Below, one piece after another: positions 43,154 through 52,612 of a stretch of DNA of 64,000 bases. Location: assembly GCA_021787665.1 (NCBI GenBank), contig JAJYLN010000001.1, forward strand, positions 186,001 to 250,000, written 5' to 3'. Below the pieces are notes generated by a model, which saw only the letters and a program-made list of their open reading frames with translations, made no database searches and had not been told where the DNA came from. Every line of letters starts with the position of its first letter. Position 1 is the stretch's first letter. Source of the DNA: a bacterium (GTDB lineage: Bacteria; JAMCPX01). The position numbers were made by a program, and so were the translations under genes.

Positions 43154-44022
43154 GCAGACCGTTCTACGAGCAGATCGCGATCATCGGCGTCGGGATGATG
43201 GGCACATCGCTCGGCATGTCCATCAAGAAAAAAGGGCTGTGCAAAAAGGTCATCGGCATCGACAGAAACTTCGACAACCTGAAGACCGCGCGAAGGCTTT
43301 CTGCGATAGACAGCTATACGGACTGCCTGAAGGACGGCATCGCGGACGCCGTGCTGGTCATCTTCGCCACCCCCATACTGTCGATGTTCGAGATAGCAAA
43401 ACGGATAGTATACGCCGTGAGAAAGGACGCCATCATTACGGACATCGGCAGCACGAAGGCCGAGTTGGTCTATAGAATGACCGAGTTGTTCCACGAGCAC
43501 GGCAATTATATCGGCAGTCACCCCATTACCGGCACCGAGAAGTCCGGTGCGATCAACGCCATCGATGGCCTCTACGTTGGCCGCAGATGCATCGTCACCC
43601 CGGTCGACACAACGGACAGGTTCACCATAGAGGCGATAACACGGTTCTGGGAGGCCATTGGGAGCGAGGTGTCCGTCATGAATCCGGACACGCACGACAA
43701 GGTCATGGCGACGGTATCACACCTCCCGCACGTGGTGGCGTATGCGCTGATTTCGGGCATCATGGAAGGGGAGAAGTCCGGACACGATTTGCTGAGGTAC
43801 GCCGGTGGCGGGCTGAAGGACTTTACCCGCATCGCGGGAAGCGACCCGCTCATGTGGAGGGACATACTCATGTCCAACGCGAAAGAGGTGCTCGGATCTA
43901 TGGAGCGGTTCTCGAAGACCCTGGAGCGGCTGGCCGCCCTGATCCGGGACAAGGACATGAAGGGCGTGTACGAGTTCCTCGACCAGGTGAAGGACGTCCG
44001 GCGGCGCTTCACGGACACGTGA
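43150..44022 (+). CDS. tyrA: Prephenate/arogenate dehydrogenase TyrA
   Basis: A 290-residue protein with an N-terminal NAD(P) motif GVGMMGTSLGM (GXGXXG, about residue 14), GSHPITGTEKSG (about 120) and the helical C-terminal domain with SHLPHVVAYAL. It oxidatively decarboxylates prephenate or arogenate on the way to tyrosine. It is the last gene of the cyclase-pheA-hisC-tyrA operon and converges on the ubiA-type gene. Confidence 0.93.
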   Translation: MSRPFYEQIAIIGVGMMGTSLGMSIKKKGLCKKVIGIDRNFDNLKTARRLSAIDSYTDCLKDGIADAVLVIFATPILSMFEIAKRIVYAVRKDAIITDIGSTKAELVYRMTELFHEHGNYIGSHPITGTEKSGAINAIDGLYVGRRCIVTPVDTTDRFTIEAITRFWEAIGSEVSVMNPDTHDKVMATVSHLPHVVAYALISGIMEGEKSGHDLLRYAGGGLKDFTRIAGSDPLMWRDILMSNAKEVLGSMERFSKTLERLAALIRDKDMKGVYEFLDQVKDVRRRFTDT

Positions 44023-44034
44023 CAGCCCGGCCGC

Positions 44035-44898
44035 CTAAAGCCCGACCTTGAGCCATAGGTCCAGTGCCGAGAAGAACAGCATGATCCCGCTCACGCCGAT
44101 GTTGGTCTCGTAGAAGGCCTTCTCGACCTTCGAGAAGTCGTCCGGCCGAATGAGCCCGTGCTCATACACGAGCAGGACCACGACGCATGCGACCCCGATA
44201 AAATAGAGGAGGTGCATGGGGTAGAGCAGCCCGAACAGGACCAGGGCAATCACCATGAGCGCATGCATCAGGCGGGATACGAGGATCCCCCTCGGCACGC
44301 CGAATATCACCGGGATGGAAAACAGGTGCTCCCTCCTGTCGAAATCGAGGTCCATGAGCGAGTAGAGTATATCGAAGCCGCCGACCCAGAGGACCACGGC
44401 GATGCTCAGGAGCACGATACTGAAGGGAAGGTCGCCACGAATCGCGATCCAAGCGCCGGCCGGCGCCATCGCATCGACGAGGCCGAGCACGAAATGGCTC
44501 AGCCACGTGAACCGCTTGAGGTAAGAATAGGCCAGTATGACGAGCAGCGCCGGAAAGCTCAGGATAAAACTCAGCCTGTTGAGCATGGAGGCAGAGAGCA
44601 CGAACACGCCGCACGACAGGACTAACATCACGACGGCAGACCTGACGGAGACAAGGCCCTTCGGTATGGCCCTGCCCATGGTCCTGGGATTGCGCGCGTC
44701 TATTTCCGCGTCTACGATCCTGTTCCACAGCATCGCGACCGTCCGCGCGAAGGTCAGGGCGACGAGGATCCAGAACATCTGGTACAGCGTCGGCACGCCT
44801 TCGGCGGCGAGCATCATCGCGATGATAGCGAAGGGTATCGCAAACAGGGTGTGCTCGAACTTGATCATCTCGAGCAGAATTTTCAGCTTTTTTATCAT
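44035..44898 (-). CDS. UbiA-family prenyltransferase (probable MqnP/UbiA)
   Basis: A 287-residue membrane protein with eight or nine helices. It has the two aspartate-rich motifs NRIVDAEIDARNPRT (about residue 65) and DILYSLMDLDFD (about 183) that bind prenyl diphosphate and magnesium. It resembles 4-hydroxybenzoate polyprenyltransferase; since mqnC lies in this window, the organism makes menaquinone by the futalosine route and this protein is likely the corresponding prenyltransferase (MqnP). That assignment is inferred from context. It overlaps the O-antigen-ligase-like gene by four bases. Confidence 0.85.
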   Translation of the reverse strand: MIKKLKILLEMIKFEHTLFAIPFAIIAMMLAAEGVPTLYQMFWILVALTFARTVAMLWNRIVDAEIDARNPRTMGRAIPKGLVSVRSAVVMLVLSCGVFVLSASMLNRLSFILSFPALLVILAYSYLKRFTWLSHFVLGLVDAMAPAGAWIAIRGDLPFSIVLLSIAVVLWVGGFDILYSLMDLDFDRREHLFSIPVIFGVPRGILVSRLMHALMVIALVLFGLLYPMHLLYFIGVACVVVLLVYEHGLIRPDDFSKVEKAFYETNIGVSGIMLFFSALDLWLKVGL

Positions 44899-46178
44899 GC
44901 CTTCCGGACCGTCCCTTTCCGTACAAAGCTCTCCACGGCACCGAGCAGGAACAGATAGAAGAAGAACGGCGGCGTAACGAATATGTTGAACAGGGAGCCG
45001 AACAGGTATGCCCCGATGCCCGCAGCTATGCCGTACACCATGAACAGGGACCTCCGGTCGTCCACCCTGATGCCCTTCAATCTCGACAGCAGCCTCAGGA
45101 AATAGATGTATATCAGCACCATGTAGGCCAGCCCGAGTAACCCGTCGTCTATGTACTCGCTCACGAACGATACGGACTCGAACGAAGAGGTCACCGGCAG
45201 GGGCCCGTAGTTTATTCCCCGTAGGGCCGCACCGGCCCTGAACCCATGGCCGATCAGGAGGTTGAGGTACCGCCCGTGCCTGATGTCCGATCTGACGACC
45301 CTGAAGGCCGCATCCAGCTTGTACAGTCTGCCCGAGGTTATCGTGTTCATCTCTTTGTACGTCACCTTTTCTCCGGCGATAATCCTCCCGATAAGCAGGA
45401 ACCTCTGGTCATGCCTCGCAAAGAGGCCCAGGGAGACCCCGAGCATCAGGACAAGCGCAAGCCCCGCCAGCACCAGGGACCTATTCCTGATCTTCATATG
45501 ACCGAGAGACACGTAGAGAAAAAAAGCGGTACCGAAGCCCAGATCGAGCCACGCCGTCCGCTCGAATGTCAGGACAATCGTGCTTGCCATAAAGAAGAAG
45601 GCGAGTACGGAGAGAACTTTCCACAGCCCGTCCTCCGCAGAGGAAGACACTATCATGCCCAGTGCTACCATGGCCGACAGAGAGACGAGGTTCCCCAGCT
45701 CGAACTGGCTGCCCCATAGACCGTGCGGCGCAGGGGCCCTGAAGACGAAGAACTTAATGTAGGCTGTCGCGGCCCATAGGATCCCGCCCGCAAAGATGAT
45801 GTAGCCGTACCGCTTCAGGAGCCTCGCGTCGGCCTGGACCGCGAGCGCCGGCAGATAGGCCAGCGCAAAGAAGGCCCTTGCAAACCCCTGGCCCGCGTAC
45901 CTCGAATGCACGGCAAACAGCAGGGTCGGGACGGTCATGCCGACGATATACAGGATGACCGGAACGGTAAAATCGCCCCTCAGCCCGGCGAGACGGCTTC
46001 CGTCGTTACCTCTGTAGGTAAAAAAGAAAAAAAGAACCACGAGTACCAGAAGGGCCTCGTACACCGATATAGAAATGTATATCGACGCCGCGAGTGCAAG
46101 AAAGGGCACGCGCATGTCCATGCCCTTCAGACGGTACCGTACGCCATCCCCCTGTGGAAAGCCTTTCCCGTTTCCCAT
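44895..46178 (-). CDS. O-antigen ligase / polymerase-like membrane protein
   Basis: A 427-residue protein with about 11-12 membrane helices and a large periplasmic loop after LIGRIIAGEK with RLYKLDAAFRV and LLIGHGFRAG, the usual pattern of the Wzy_C/WaaL superfamily (the conserved H/GxG region in the long loop). It would join or ligate polyprenyl-linked glycans at the periplasmic face. AAGGAGG lies just ahead of ATG 46178. It is flanked by purC upstream (31 bases) and the ubiA-type gene, an unexpected operon company. Confidence 0.82.
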   Translation of the reverse strand: MGNGKGFPQGDGVRYRLKGMDMRVPFLALAASIYISISVYEALLVLVVLFFFFTYRGNDGSRLAGLRGDFTVPVILYIVGMTVPTLLFAVHSRYAGQGFARAFFALAYLPALAVQADARLLKRYGYIIFAGGILWAATAYIKFFVFRAPAPHGLWGSQFELGNLVSLSAMVALGMIVSSSAEDGLWKVLSVLAFFFMASTIVLTFERTAWLDLGFGTAFFLYVSLGHMKIRNRSLVLAGLALVLMLGVSLGLFARHDQRFLLIGRIIAGEKVTYKEMNTITSGRLYKLDAAFRVVRSDIRHGRYLNLLIGHGFRAGAALRGINYGPLPVTSSFESVSFVSEYIDDGLLGLAYMVLIYIYFLRLLSRLKGIRVDDRRSLFMVYGIAAGIGAYLFGSLFNIFVTPPFFFYLFLLGAVESFVRKGTVRKA

Positions 46179-46209
46179 CGCAGCCTCCTTCCGTACAGCC
46201 GCGACAGGG

Positions 46210-47106
46210 CTATTGCAGGTCCCTGCCGGTTATGCGTTTATATGCCTCGAGGTACTTCTCGCGTGTCTTCCGGACGATATCATCCGGCAGCGCCGGCGCA
46301 GGGGGCTTCTTGTTCCAGTGTATCGATTCGAGCCAGTCTCTCAGGAACTGCTTGTCGAAGCTCTTCTGAGGCCCCCCCGGCTTATAATCCGCTAACGGCC
46401 AAAACCTCGACGAGTCAGGCGTGAGCATCTCGTCTATGACGATGAGCCCTTCGCTGTCTGTCACCCCGAACTCGAGCTTCGTGTCCGATATGATGATGCC
46501 CTTCGTGTACGCGTACTCGTACGCTTTTTTGTAGATCGAGATGGTCTTCTCAATGATGGAAGCGGCGTACTCCATGCCCACGACCTCCTCGAACCTTTTG
46601 CGGTCGATATTCTCGTCGTGGCCTGCCACGGCCTTGGTGGAAGGAGTAAAGATGGGCTCCGGGAGCCTGTCCGACTCTACGAGCCCGGGTCTGACACTGA
46701 TACCGCATATCCTGCCGGACTCCCGGTACTCCTTCCATCCCGACCCGGCGAGGTACCCCCGCACCACGCATTCCGCTGCGAACGGTCTCGCCTTCTTCAC
46801 GATCATGGACCTTCCCCTGATTATGCTCTCGTACTGCTTGAGCTCAGGCGGATAGTCTTTTACATCGAATGCCACGACGTGGTTTTTGACGATATCACTG
46901 GTAAAGTCGAACCAGAAGAGGGAGAGCTGGTTGAGTATCTTCCCCTTGTCCGGTATGCCGCTCGGCATGATACAGTCGAAAGCCGATATCCGGTCCGTTG
47001 CTATGATGAGAAGGCTGTCGCCGAGGTCATAGATGTCCCTGACCTTGCCCCTGCCCTTCAGCGTCAGCCCTTTCAAGTCCGTCTTCAGCAAAACATCGCC
47101 CGCCAT
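46210..47106 (-). CDS. purC: SAICAR synthase PurC
   Basis: A 298-residue enzyme of the longer PurC type: [62 protein letters not shown] and [14 protein letters not shown]. It adds aspartate to CAIR in purine synthesis. GAGGAGG precedes the ATG, and a promoter at 47139-47167 fits its transcription. Confidence 0.95.
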   Translation of the reverse strand: MAGDVLLKTDLKGLTLKGRGKVRDIYDLGDSLLIIATDRISAFDCIMPSGIPDKGKILNQLSLFWFDFTSDIVKNHVVAFDVKDYPPELKQYESIIRGRSMIVKKARPFAAECVVRGYLAGSGWKEYRESGRICGISVRPGLVESDRLPEPIFTPSTKAVAGHDENIDRKRFEEVVGMEYAASIIEKTISIYKKAYEYAYTKGIIISDTKLEFGVTDSEGLIVIDEMLTPDSSRFWPLADYKPGGPQKSFDKQFLRDWLESIHWNKKPPAPALPDDIVRKTREKYLEAYKRITGRDLQ

Positions 47107-47138
47107 TCTGCTCCTCCTCTGAAATAGATTCTGGCACG

Positions 47139-47167
47139 ACGATAGAGTCTTTTGGGGGACAGGTCAA
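47139..47167 (-). promoter_or_regulatory. Sigma-70-like promoter for purC
   Basis: On the minus strand TTGACC (47167-47162), 17-base spacer, TATCGT (47144-47139), about 33 bases upstream of the purC ATG. Confidence 0.55.
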
Positions 47168-47168
47168 C

Positions 47169-47196
47169 CGAAACAGCCACAGCGAAACAGCCACAG
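47169..47196. repeat. 14-bp tandem duplication in purC-kinase spacer
   Basis: CGAAACAGCCACAG occurs at 47169-47182 and 47183-47196, exactly adjacent, between two divergent promoters. Confidence 0.85.
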
Positions 47197-47211
47197 CGGT
47201 CTCTGGAGAGG

Positions 47212-47241
47212 TTGACTTTTGTTTGTATGACATTGTATACA
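47212..47241 (+). promoter_or_regulatory. Sigma-70-like promoter for the TPR-kinase gene
   Basis: TTGACT (47212-47217), 18-base spacer, TATACA (47236-47241), only 16 bases before the ATG at 47258, so the untranslated leader would be very short. Confidence 0.55.
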
Positions 47242-47257
47242 TTTTTCAACACCTGTT

Positions 47258-49642
47258 ATGGATACCATTGTTGACACGATCGCAGCACTGCTCGGCAGGC
47301 TACTTGATACATTCGTGTATCTTTCCTCTACCGCCCCGTACAGCATCATCATAAAGTTTGCCGGCGCGGCCCTCGTGCTGTACATCGTGGCCACAATCGT
47401 CTCCAAACTCTTCAGGTCCGGCAGCGGCAAGCAGACGAACTTCTCGGGATCCGCGAGGAGTGCGCTGCGGCACGGAGACTATGTGGCAGCCGCTGACTTC
47501 TATGCCTATGATGGCAAGCTGTCGAAGGCATACGAGTTCTATATCAAGGGCGGCGCCAAAAGGAAGGCAGCCGAGGTGGCCCTGAGACTGAACAACATCG
47601 ATACCGCCATCACCCTTCTCATCGAGGCCGGGGACCCGTCCGGAGCAGCACGCATAGCGAGATCAAACAACAACCTGAAGAAAGCGGGGGACATCTACAG
47701 AACGCTGAAGAGCTACACCGAAGCGGCGTCTGCTTACGAGCAGGCCAGGGAGTACCCTCAGGCCGCGCAGATGTACGAACTCGCGGAGATGTTTCAGCCA
47801 GCCGCGGATATCTACCTGAGGATGAACGATACCGTCAGAGCGGCCCAATGCTCCCTCAAGGCGTTCAACGCAGACTTCTCGATAGAGAAGATGGAATTCG
47901 ACCACGAGTACACCACACGGATGATCGGCTCCGCACAAAAAACGGGTGCGCTCCTCCTCAAAGTCGGCATGCCGGAAAAGGCAGGGAAGGTGTACGCCGC
48001 GATGAAGCTGTACGATCTTGCTGCCGGTGCCTCTATGACCGCGGGCAAGTTCGCCGAAGCGGGTGAGTTCTTTACCATGGCAAACAGGCCGATCGATGCC
48101 GCTCAGGCGTTCGACAAGGCCGGGGACACGGTGAAGGCTAACACCGTCCGGGCAGAGCACTACCGGGGCACCGGGCATCCGCTGAAGGCCGCGGAGTGCT
48201 ACGAGCGCATCAACGAGTACATGAATGCGGCGGAGCTGTACGCAAGCGCGGAGAGCTATCCGAAAGCAGGCCAGATGTACGAGAAGGCAGGCGAGTACGA
48301 GCTCGCGGCTCAGATGTACGAGAGCGCGAACGATATGCAACACGCCGCATCGCTCTACCAGCGCGCCGGTCACCTCGACAAGGCAAAGCAGATCTACCAA
48401 TTCGTCGGTGATGAGAAGAACCTCATCGGGACACTCCTCAAAGAGAATAAGTTCATCGAAGCCGCGGAGCAATACATCAAGCTCGGGGAGACCGATGCTG
48501 CCATCCAGGCACTGCAGAAGGTTGCCCAGTCCGATGAGAAAGGATACTACACGGCCTGTGTCCTCCTCGGCGGCTTGTTTGTCGACAAAGGCATGTCCAC
48601 TCAGGCGATCGAGAAGTACCGCAAGGCGATCGGCAACAAACCCCTGGACCGGGGAACCGTTGACGCCTACTACGGTATCGCGACAGCCATGGAAGCTACC
48701 GGCGAGGCATCCAAGGCGCTCCTTATCTACAACAAAATCCTTGCCGAGGACTACACCTATAAAGACACCAAAAAAAGGATAGATAGACTCGGCGATCTTT
48801 CACAGAAGATCCAGCAGATAAAGGCGACCGAGGGCACCCGGTACAGCATCGTGAAGGAAATTGGCAGGGGCAACATGGGCAAGGTGTACGAGGCATACGA
48901 CAACGTGCTTGAGCGGAAAGTCGCCTACAAGATACCCAGCCTCGACCTCACGCACCACCCGGAGCTCGTGACCGACTTCCTGAGAGAGGCAAAGTCCGCT
49001 GCCGCGCTGAACCACCCGAACATCGTGATCGTTTACGACGCTGGGAAGCAGGGCGACGAGTACTACATAGCCATGGAGCTGATGAGCGGACAGACACTCA
49101 AGGACATCCTCCTCAGCAAGGGTCGGCTGAGCATACCGGATGCCCTGAAGGTGTCCGAGCAGCTCGTGCGTGCCCTGGTATACGCGCACAGCAAGAACCT
49201 TATTCACCGTGACATAAAGCCAGGCAATATCATGATTACGGAAGGCGGTATCGTGAAGCTCATGGATTTCGGGCTCGCGAAGATCATCCACGACACGACC
49301 CAGCACATGACAAAGGCGATCGGTACCCCGTATTACATGTCGCCCGAACAGATCCGGGGAGACAAGATTAACTACGAGACGGACATATATGCGTTCGGTG
49401 CGGTGTTCTATGAGATGCTCACCGGCACACCGCCCTTCTCGAAGGGCGACGTCTACTATCACCACATGCACTCCCCTCCGCCGTCGCTCAAGGACGCCAC
49501 GCCCCCGCTGTCCAGCAACGGCTCTGCAAGGCAAGTCGACAGACTCGAAGATATCGTGAAGAAATGCTTGCAGAAGGAGCCGGAGAGGCGCTTCCCGAGC
49601 ACCGCGGATCTCCTCTCCACCATCGTAGCGGCGAGGGCGTGA
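47258..49642 (+). CDS. Membrane-anchored TPR protein with C-terminal Ser/Thr kinase
   Basis: A 794-residue protein. A hydrophobic segment at about residues 28-52 is followed by a long array of TPR-like helix pairs (about 65-510; repeated A-x-x-Y-x-x-A patterns such as AAELYASAESYPKAGQMYE) and a complete Hanks-type kinase domain (about 525-790). The kinase has GRGNMGKVY, VAYK with the ATP lysine, HRDIKPGNIM, DFG, SPEQ and the downstream DIYAFGAVFYEMLTG. Most bacterial kinases have the kinase first, so the order is reversed. It is followed 7 bases later by mutM. Partners and substrates are unknown. Confidence 0.9.
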   Translation: MDTIVDTIAALLGRLLDTFVYLSSTAPYSIIIKFAGAALVLYIVATIVSKLFRSGSGKQTNFSGSARSALRHGDYVAAADFYAYDGKLSKAYEFYIKGGAKRKAAEVALRLNNIDTAITLLIEAGDPSGAARIARSNNNLKKAGDIYRTLKSYTEAASAYEQAREYPQAAQMYELAEMFQPAADIYLRMNDTVRAAQCSLKAFNADFSIEKMEFDHEYTTRMIGSAQKTGALLLKVGMPEKAGKVYAAMKLYDLAAGASMTAGKFAEAGEFFTMANRPIDAAQAFDKAGDTVKANTVRAEHYRGTGHPLKAAECYERINEYMNAAELYASAESYPKAGQMYEKAGEYELAAQMYESANDMQHAASLYQRAGHLDKAKQIYQFVGDEKNLIGTLLKENKFIEAAEQYIKLGETDAAIQALQKVAQSDEKGYYTACVLLGGLFVDKGMSTQAIEKYRKAIGNKPLDRGTVDAYYGIATAMEATGEASKALLIYNKILAEDYTYKDTKKRIDRLGDLSQKIQQIKATEGTRYSIVKEIGRGNMGKVYEAYDNVLERKVAYKIPSLDLTHHPELVTDFLREAKSAAALNHPNIVIVYDAGKQGDEYYIAMELMSGQTLKDILLSKGRLSIPDALKVSEQLVRALVYAHSKNLIHRDIKPGNIMITEGGIVKLMDFGLAKIIHDTTQHMTKAIGTPYYMSPEQIRGDKINYETDIYAFGAVFYEMLTGTPPFSKGDVYYHHMHSPPPSLKDATPPLSSNGSARQVDRLEDIVKKCLQKEPERRFPSTADLLSTIVAARA

Positions 49643-49649
49643 GGCGCCG

Positions 49650-50444
49650 ATGCCCGAGCTGCCGGAGGTGGAATCGAGGCGCAGGGCCATCGAGGCAGCC
49701 TTCCTGGGCAAACGTCTGGTATCCTTCACTATCTATAAAAAGAACGTGGTAAAGCGCCCGGAGAGCGGCCTACAGAGGGCTATCATCGGTATGGCGCTCG
49801 CGCACACGGACAGGAGAGGGAAATACCTGATACTCACCTTCGGCCCGCACGCGCCGTCCCGCACAGCACACGCAGACGGCTTCGACGTCACCCTCCATTT
49901 CGGATTGTTCGGCACGATGGATATTGCCGGTGCAGATACCAATCCTGTGTCCGTATGTATACGGCTTGCGTTCGACAACCGGAAGGCGCTGTTCCTGCTA
50001 CGATGGGTCAACCTGTGGCTCGGCAGCGGCGTTTCTGCACTCGGGAAGCTGGGACCTGACCCGGTCGCAGAACCCGGTACGTTTACACCAGGCTACCTTG
50101 CAGAGGTCCTGTCCGGCAAGAAGGCCACCATAAAACAGGTCCTCATGGACCAGTCCGTCGTGGCCGGCATCGGCGCTGTCTATGCGGACGAGGTGCTCTT
50201 CCAGTCCGGCATCCTGCCCACGCGGTCCGCAGGGCTCGTTTCCGAACAGGAGGCCGCTATGCTGCATCGCACGATCGACCGGGCCATGAAGGATGCCATA
50301 GAACGGACCGTCGCATCCGGGAATGAGGACAGGCCGTTTCTATCGCTCGAGGGCAGACAGGACTGTCCGGTGTGCATGACACCCCTGATCAGGACGAGGG
50401 TCGCGGCGAGGAGAACGATCTACTGCCCCTCCTGCCAGCACTGA
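49650..50444 (+). CDS. mutM: Formamidopyrimidine-DNA glycosylase
   Basis: A 264-residue protein with the N-terminal catalytic PELPEVE (Pro after the initiator Met), the lysine in DRRGKYLIL (about residue 57), the helix-two-turn-helix QSVVAGIGAVYADEVLF and a C-terminal zinc finger CPVCMTPLI to IYCPSCQ (CX2C-X16-CX2C). It excises 8-oxoguanine and other oxidised purines. It is in an operon with the TPR-kinase gene. Confidence 0.93.
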   Translation: MPELPEVESRRRAIEAAFLGKRLVSFTIYKKNVVKRPESGLQRAIIGMALAHTDRRGKYLILTFGPHAPSRTAHADGFDVTLHFGLFGTMDIAGADTNPVSVCIRLAFDNRKALFLLRWVNLWLGSGVSALGKLGPDPVAEPGTFTPGYLAEVLSGKKATIKQVLMDQSVVAGIGAVYADEVLFQSGILPTRSAGLVSEQEAAMLHRTIDRAMKDAIERTVASGNEDRPFLSLEGRQDCPVCMTPLIRTRVAARRTIYCPSCQH

Positions 50445-50514
50445 GTAAACCACGACGCCAAAGATCGGGAAGGGACTCCCGGTGTCTCCCCGCCCCGTAT
50501 GAGCACACGCCCTA

Positions 50515-50543
50515 TTGCCTGTTTTACCATAAACTGGTATAGT
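50515..50543 (+). promoter_or_regulatory. Candidate promoter for the zinc-ribbon gene
   Basis: TTGCCT (50515-50520), 17-base spacer, TATAGT (50538-50543), about 95 bases before ATG 50639. Confidence 0.45.
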
Positions 50544-50638
50544 AATCCTTAATATGAAGACGTGCGGCTTGCATAGAGAGGTAGACTCCCTCTGTTTTGA
50601 GGGAGATTCGGGCATATGAAAGGGACCGGAGCAACAGC

Positions 50639-51754
50639 ATGATTGTTATATGCGACAAGTGCAGTACAAAGTATAAGCTGGACGATTCCGCAATAACCGA
50701 GGACGGCGCGAAGGTACGGTGCTCGAAGTGCGGGAACACCTTCATCGTAAAAAGACCGAGGGCCGAGGATCTACAAAAGATCGCGCAGCCGGCCGGACAG
50801 GATAACCATAACCAGCAGGCCAATATCCATAGCGACCTGGACAGGGCAATCAGCGAGACCCTCAGCGACCTGACCGAACAGCCTCCGGAGCCGCAGGAGG
50901 CATCTGCTCCGACTCCCAACGAGTTCGACTGGTCCAGCCTTTCCGAGGAGAAAAAGGGACCCGGAAAAGAGGAATCCCTGGAGCTCGAATGGACCCCCGG
51001 GGGGCCCTCACCCCAGCGGGAGGAGCCCGTACCGGAACTGCTCGATACCGTCGAGCCGACGCCGAAAAAGGACCCCCCCGTGCAGGAGACCAAGCATGCT
51101 GCGTCGACAGCCGACGCTAAGGTGCCGGATCTCTCCAGCCCGACGGTCGAGCATGCCATAAACGAGTCGATCAGGCAGGACAGGCTCGAGGACACCTCCG
51201 GCACGGTCACCCCCATCATTAAAAAGGTCGTTATCGTGCTCATCACGTTCGTCCTGATCGCCGTGGCTGGCTACTCTGCCTATACGTATAAATCCGAGCT
51301 TCTTTCCGTAAGCCACACCTTGTACACGAGCGTGTCCGCGTACCTTAGACCGCCCAAGCCGGTGAATATCGGCGTCAGCGTGAGCGACGCGAAAGGGTAT
51401 TTCATGAAGAACGTGAGGGGGCAGCAGTTGTTCGTCATAGAAGGAGACGTGATGAACACCGAGGCGCACACCGTGAGCTTCATAAAGCTCACGGCGAACA
51501 TCTCAGACAACAACAATGCTACGATAGCTTCGAAATCCTTCTATGCGGCGAACATACTGACGGACAATGAGCTCAGGACGTTCACGAGCGATCAGATAAA
51601 CGCCAAGCTCGCCAACGAGATGGGCCAGTCGCTGAAGAACTTCAACATTCCCCCACAAGGGAAGATACCGTTCATGGTCGTCTTTTTTGACGTCCCTGAT
51701 AATCTCACCTCGTTCACGGTAACGCCCTCGGGCGTGCATACCGACGTCCAGTAG
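50639..51754 (+). CDS. MJ0042-type zinc-ribbon, DUF3426 membrane protein
   Basis: A 371-residue protein from ATG 50639 (MIVICDKCSTKYKLDD); the upstream extension of 14 codons is rejected because family proteins begin at the zinc ribbon. The ribbon is CDKC...CSKC (residues 5-30), followed by a low-complexity Pro/Glu-rich linker to about residue 190, a membrane helix (about 197-218) and a C-terminal DUF3426 domain (VRGQQLFVIEGDVMNTEAH, near residue 265, then FMVVFFDVP). The ribbon is cytoplasmic and DUF3426 extracytoplasmic. Function unknown; similar proteins accompany envelope or motility genes in delta-type proteobacteria. Confidence 0.85.
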   Translation: MIVICDKCSTKYKLDDSAITEDGAKVRCSKCGNTFIVKRPRAEDLQKIAQPAGQDNHNQQANIHSDLDRAISETLSDLTEQPPEPQEASAPTPNEFDWSSLSEEKKGPGKEESLELEWTPGGPSPQREEPVPELLDTVEPTPKKDPPVQETKHAASTADAKVPDLSSPTVEHAINESIRQDRLEDTSGTVTPIIKKVVIVLITFVLIAVAGYSAYTYKSELLSVSHTLYTSVSAYLRPPKPVNIGVSVSDAKGYFMKNVRGQQLFVIEGDVMNTEAHTVSFIKLTANISDNNNATIASKSFYAANILTDNELRTFTSDQINAKLANEMGQSLKNFNIPPQGKIPFMVVFFDVPDNLTSFTVTPSGVHTDVQ

Positions 51755-51757
51755 CCT

Positions 51758-52528
51758 ATGTCCGTAAAGGATACTGAACGAATCGCGACAGAGCTGCTGG
51801 ACAAGCTGTCGGCGTACCGGGAGCCTGCGATTCGGGAAGGCGTATTCTCACAGAAGATAAAGGAGCTCCCCCTGGAAACAGTCGTCGACATCATCATGTA
51901 TGTCGTAGACAGAGCGTACCGTAAAGAAGAGCGGTTCACCGACACCATGGGGATGTTCACGGACAAGATGCTCCTGCGAGACGCACTCGGGGAAAAGGGG
52001 ATGTACCTGCTGGCAAGACTTGCTGCCGAGAGAGGGTACGATGCGCTGTTTGTCTTCCTGATCGATCGTGCACACAGGAACAAACACGGGCGGGGCCGCA
52101 GCGAGATCGACGAGCCGCTCCCCGAACCTGGTATAGCCGGTATGCCGCTCGGATTGAGGAAATCGCTCTCAAAATCCCACGACAGAAACACCCTCGGCAA
52201 GCTCCTGTATGACCCGGCACCATCCGTGGTAGGCATACTGCTGGACAACCCCAGGACCACAGAGTCCGATGTCGTAAAGATCGTCGCACGGAGGCCGAAC
52301 TCCGGAGACATCCTGAGGACGGTCTACCGGCATGAGAGGTGGAAGCACAGATACGCGGTCCAGTGCGGCCTTGCCATGAACCCCTACACGCCCACCGAAA
52401 TCACCATGCGGATACTCCCGTATTTATTGAGCTTCGATCTCATAACGATCATCAATGACACGCGGCTGCCCAACACCGTGCGTGAGCAGGCAAGGGCTAT
52501 CTTTCCCCGGCACGGCGCAGCCGTATAA
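51758..52528 (+). CDS. Hypothetical helical protein
   Basis: A 256-residue soluble protein begun 3 bases after the DUF3426 gene stop, hence co-transcribed. It is predicted to be helical, and the part around residues 148-250 (GKLLYDPAPSVVGILLDNPR, then TESDVVKIVARRP and RYAVQCGLAMNPYTP) looks like HEAT-like repeats with a recurring N-P-x-T motif. No enzyme motif is visible and no family is recognised. It converges on mqnC, with a terminator hairpin between. Confidence 0.75.
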   Translation: MSVKDTERIATELLDKLSAYREPAIREGVFSQKIKELPLETVVDIIMYVVDRAYRKEERFTDTMGMFTDKMLLRDALGEKGMYLLARLAAERGYDALFVFLIDRAHRNKHGRGRSEIDEPLPEPGIAGMPLGLRKSLSKSHDRNTLGKLLYDPAPSVVGILLDNPRTTESDVVKIVARRPNSGDILRTVYRHERWKHRYAVQCGLAMNPYTPTEITMRILPYLLSFDLITIINDTRLPNTVREQARAIFPRHGAAV

Positions 52529-52543
52529 TCGTCCTTGATCCTC

Positions 52544-52568
52544 CCCCTTTGTCAAAAGGGGAATTTTT
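52544..52568 (+). terminator. Rho-independent terminator
   Basis: CCCCTTT (52544-52550), loop GTCA, AAAGGGG (52555-52561), then AATTTTT. It follows the plus-strand gene ending at 52528. Confidence 0.7.
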
Positions 52569-52612
52569 CTGATTGCAGGAATGGGCGGGATGTCTTCGGG
52601 CACGACTCGGCA

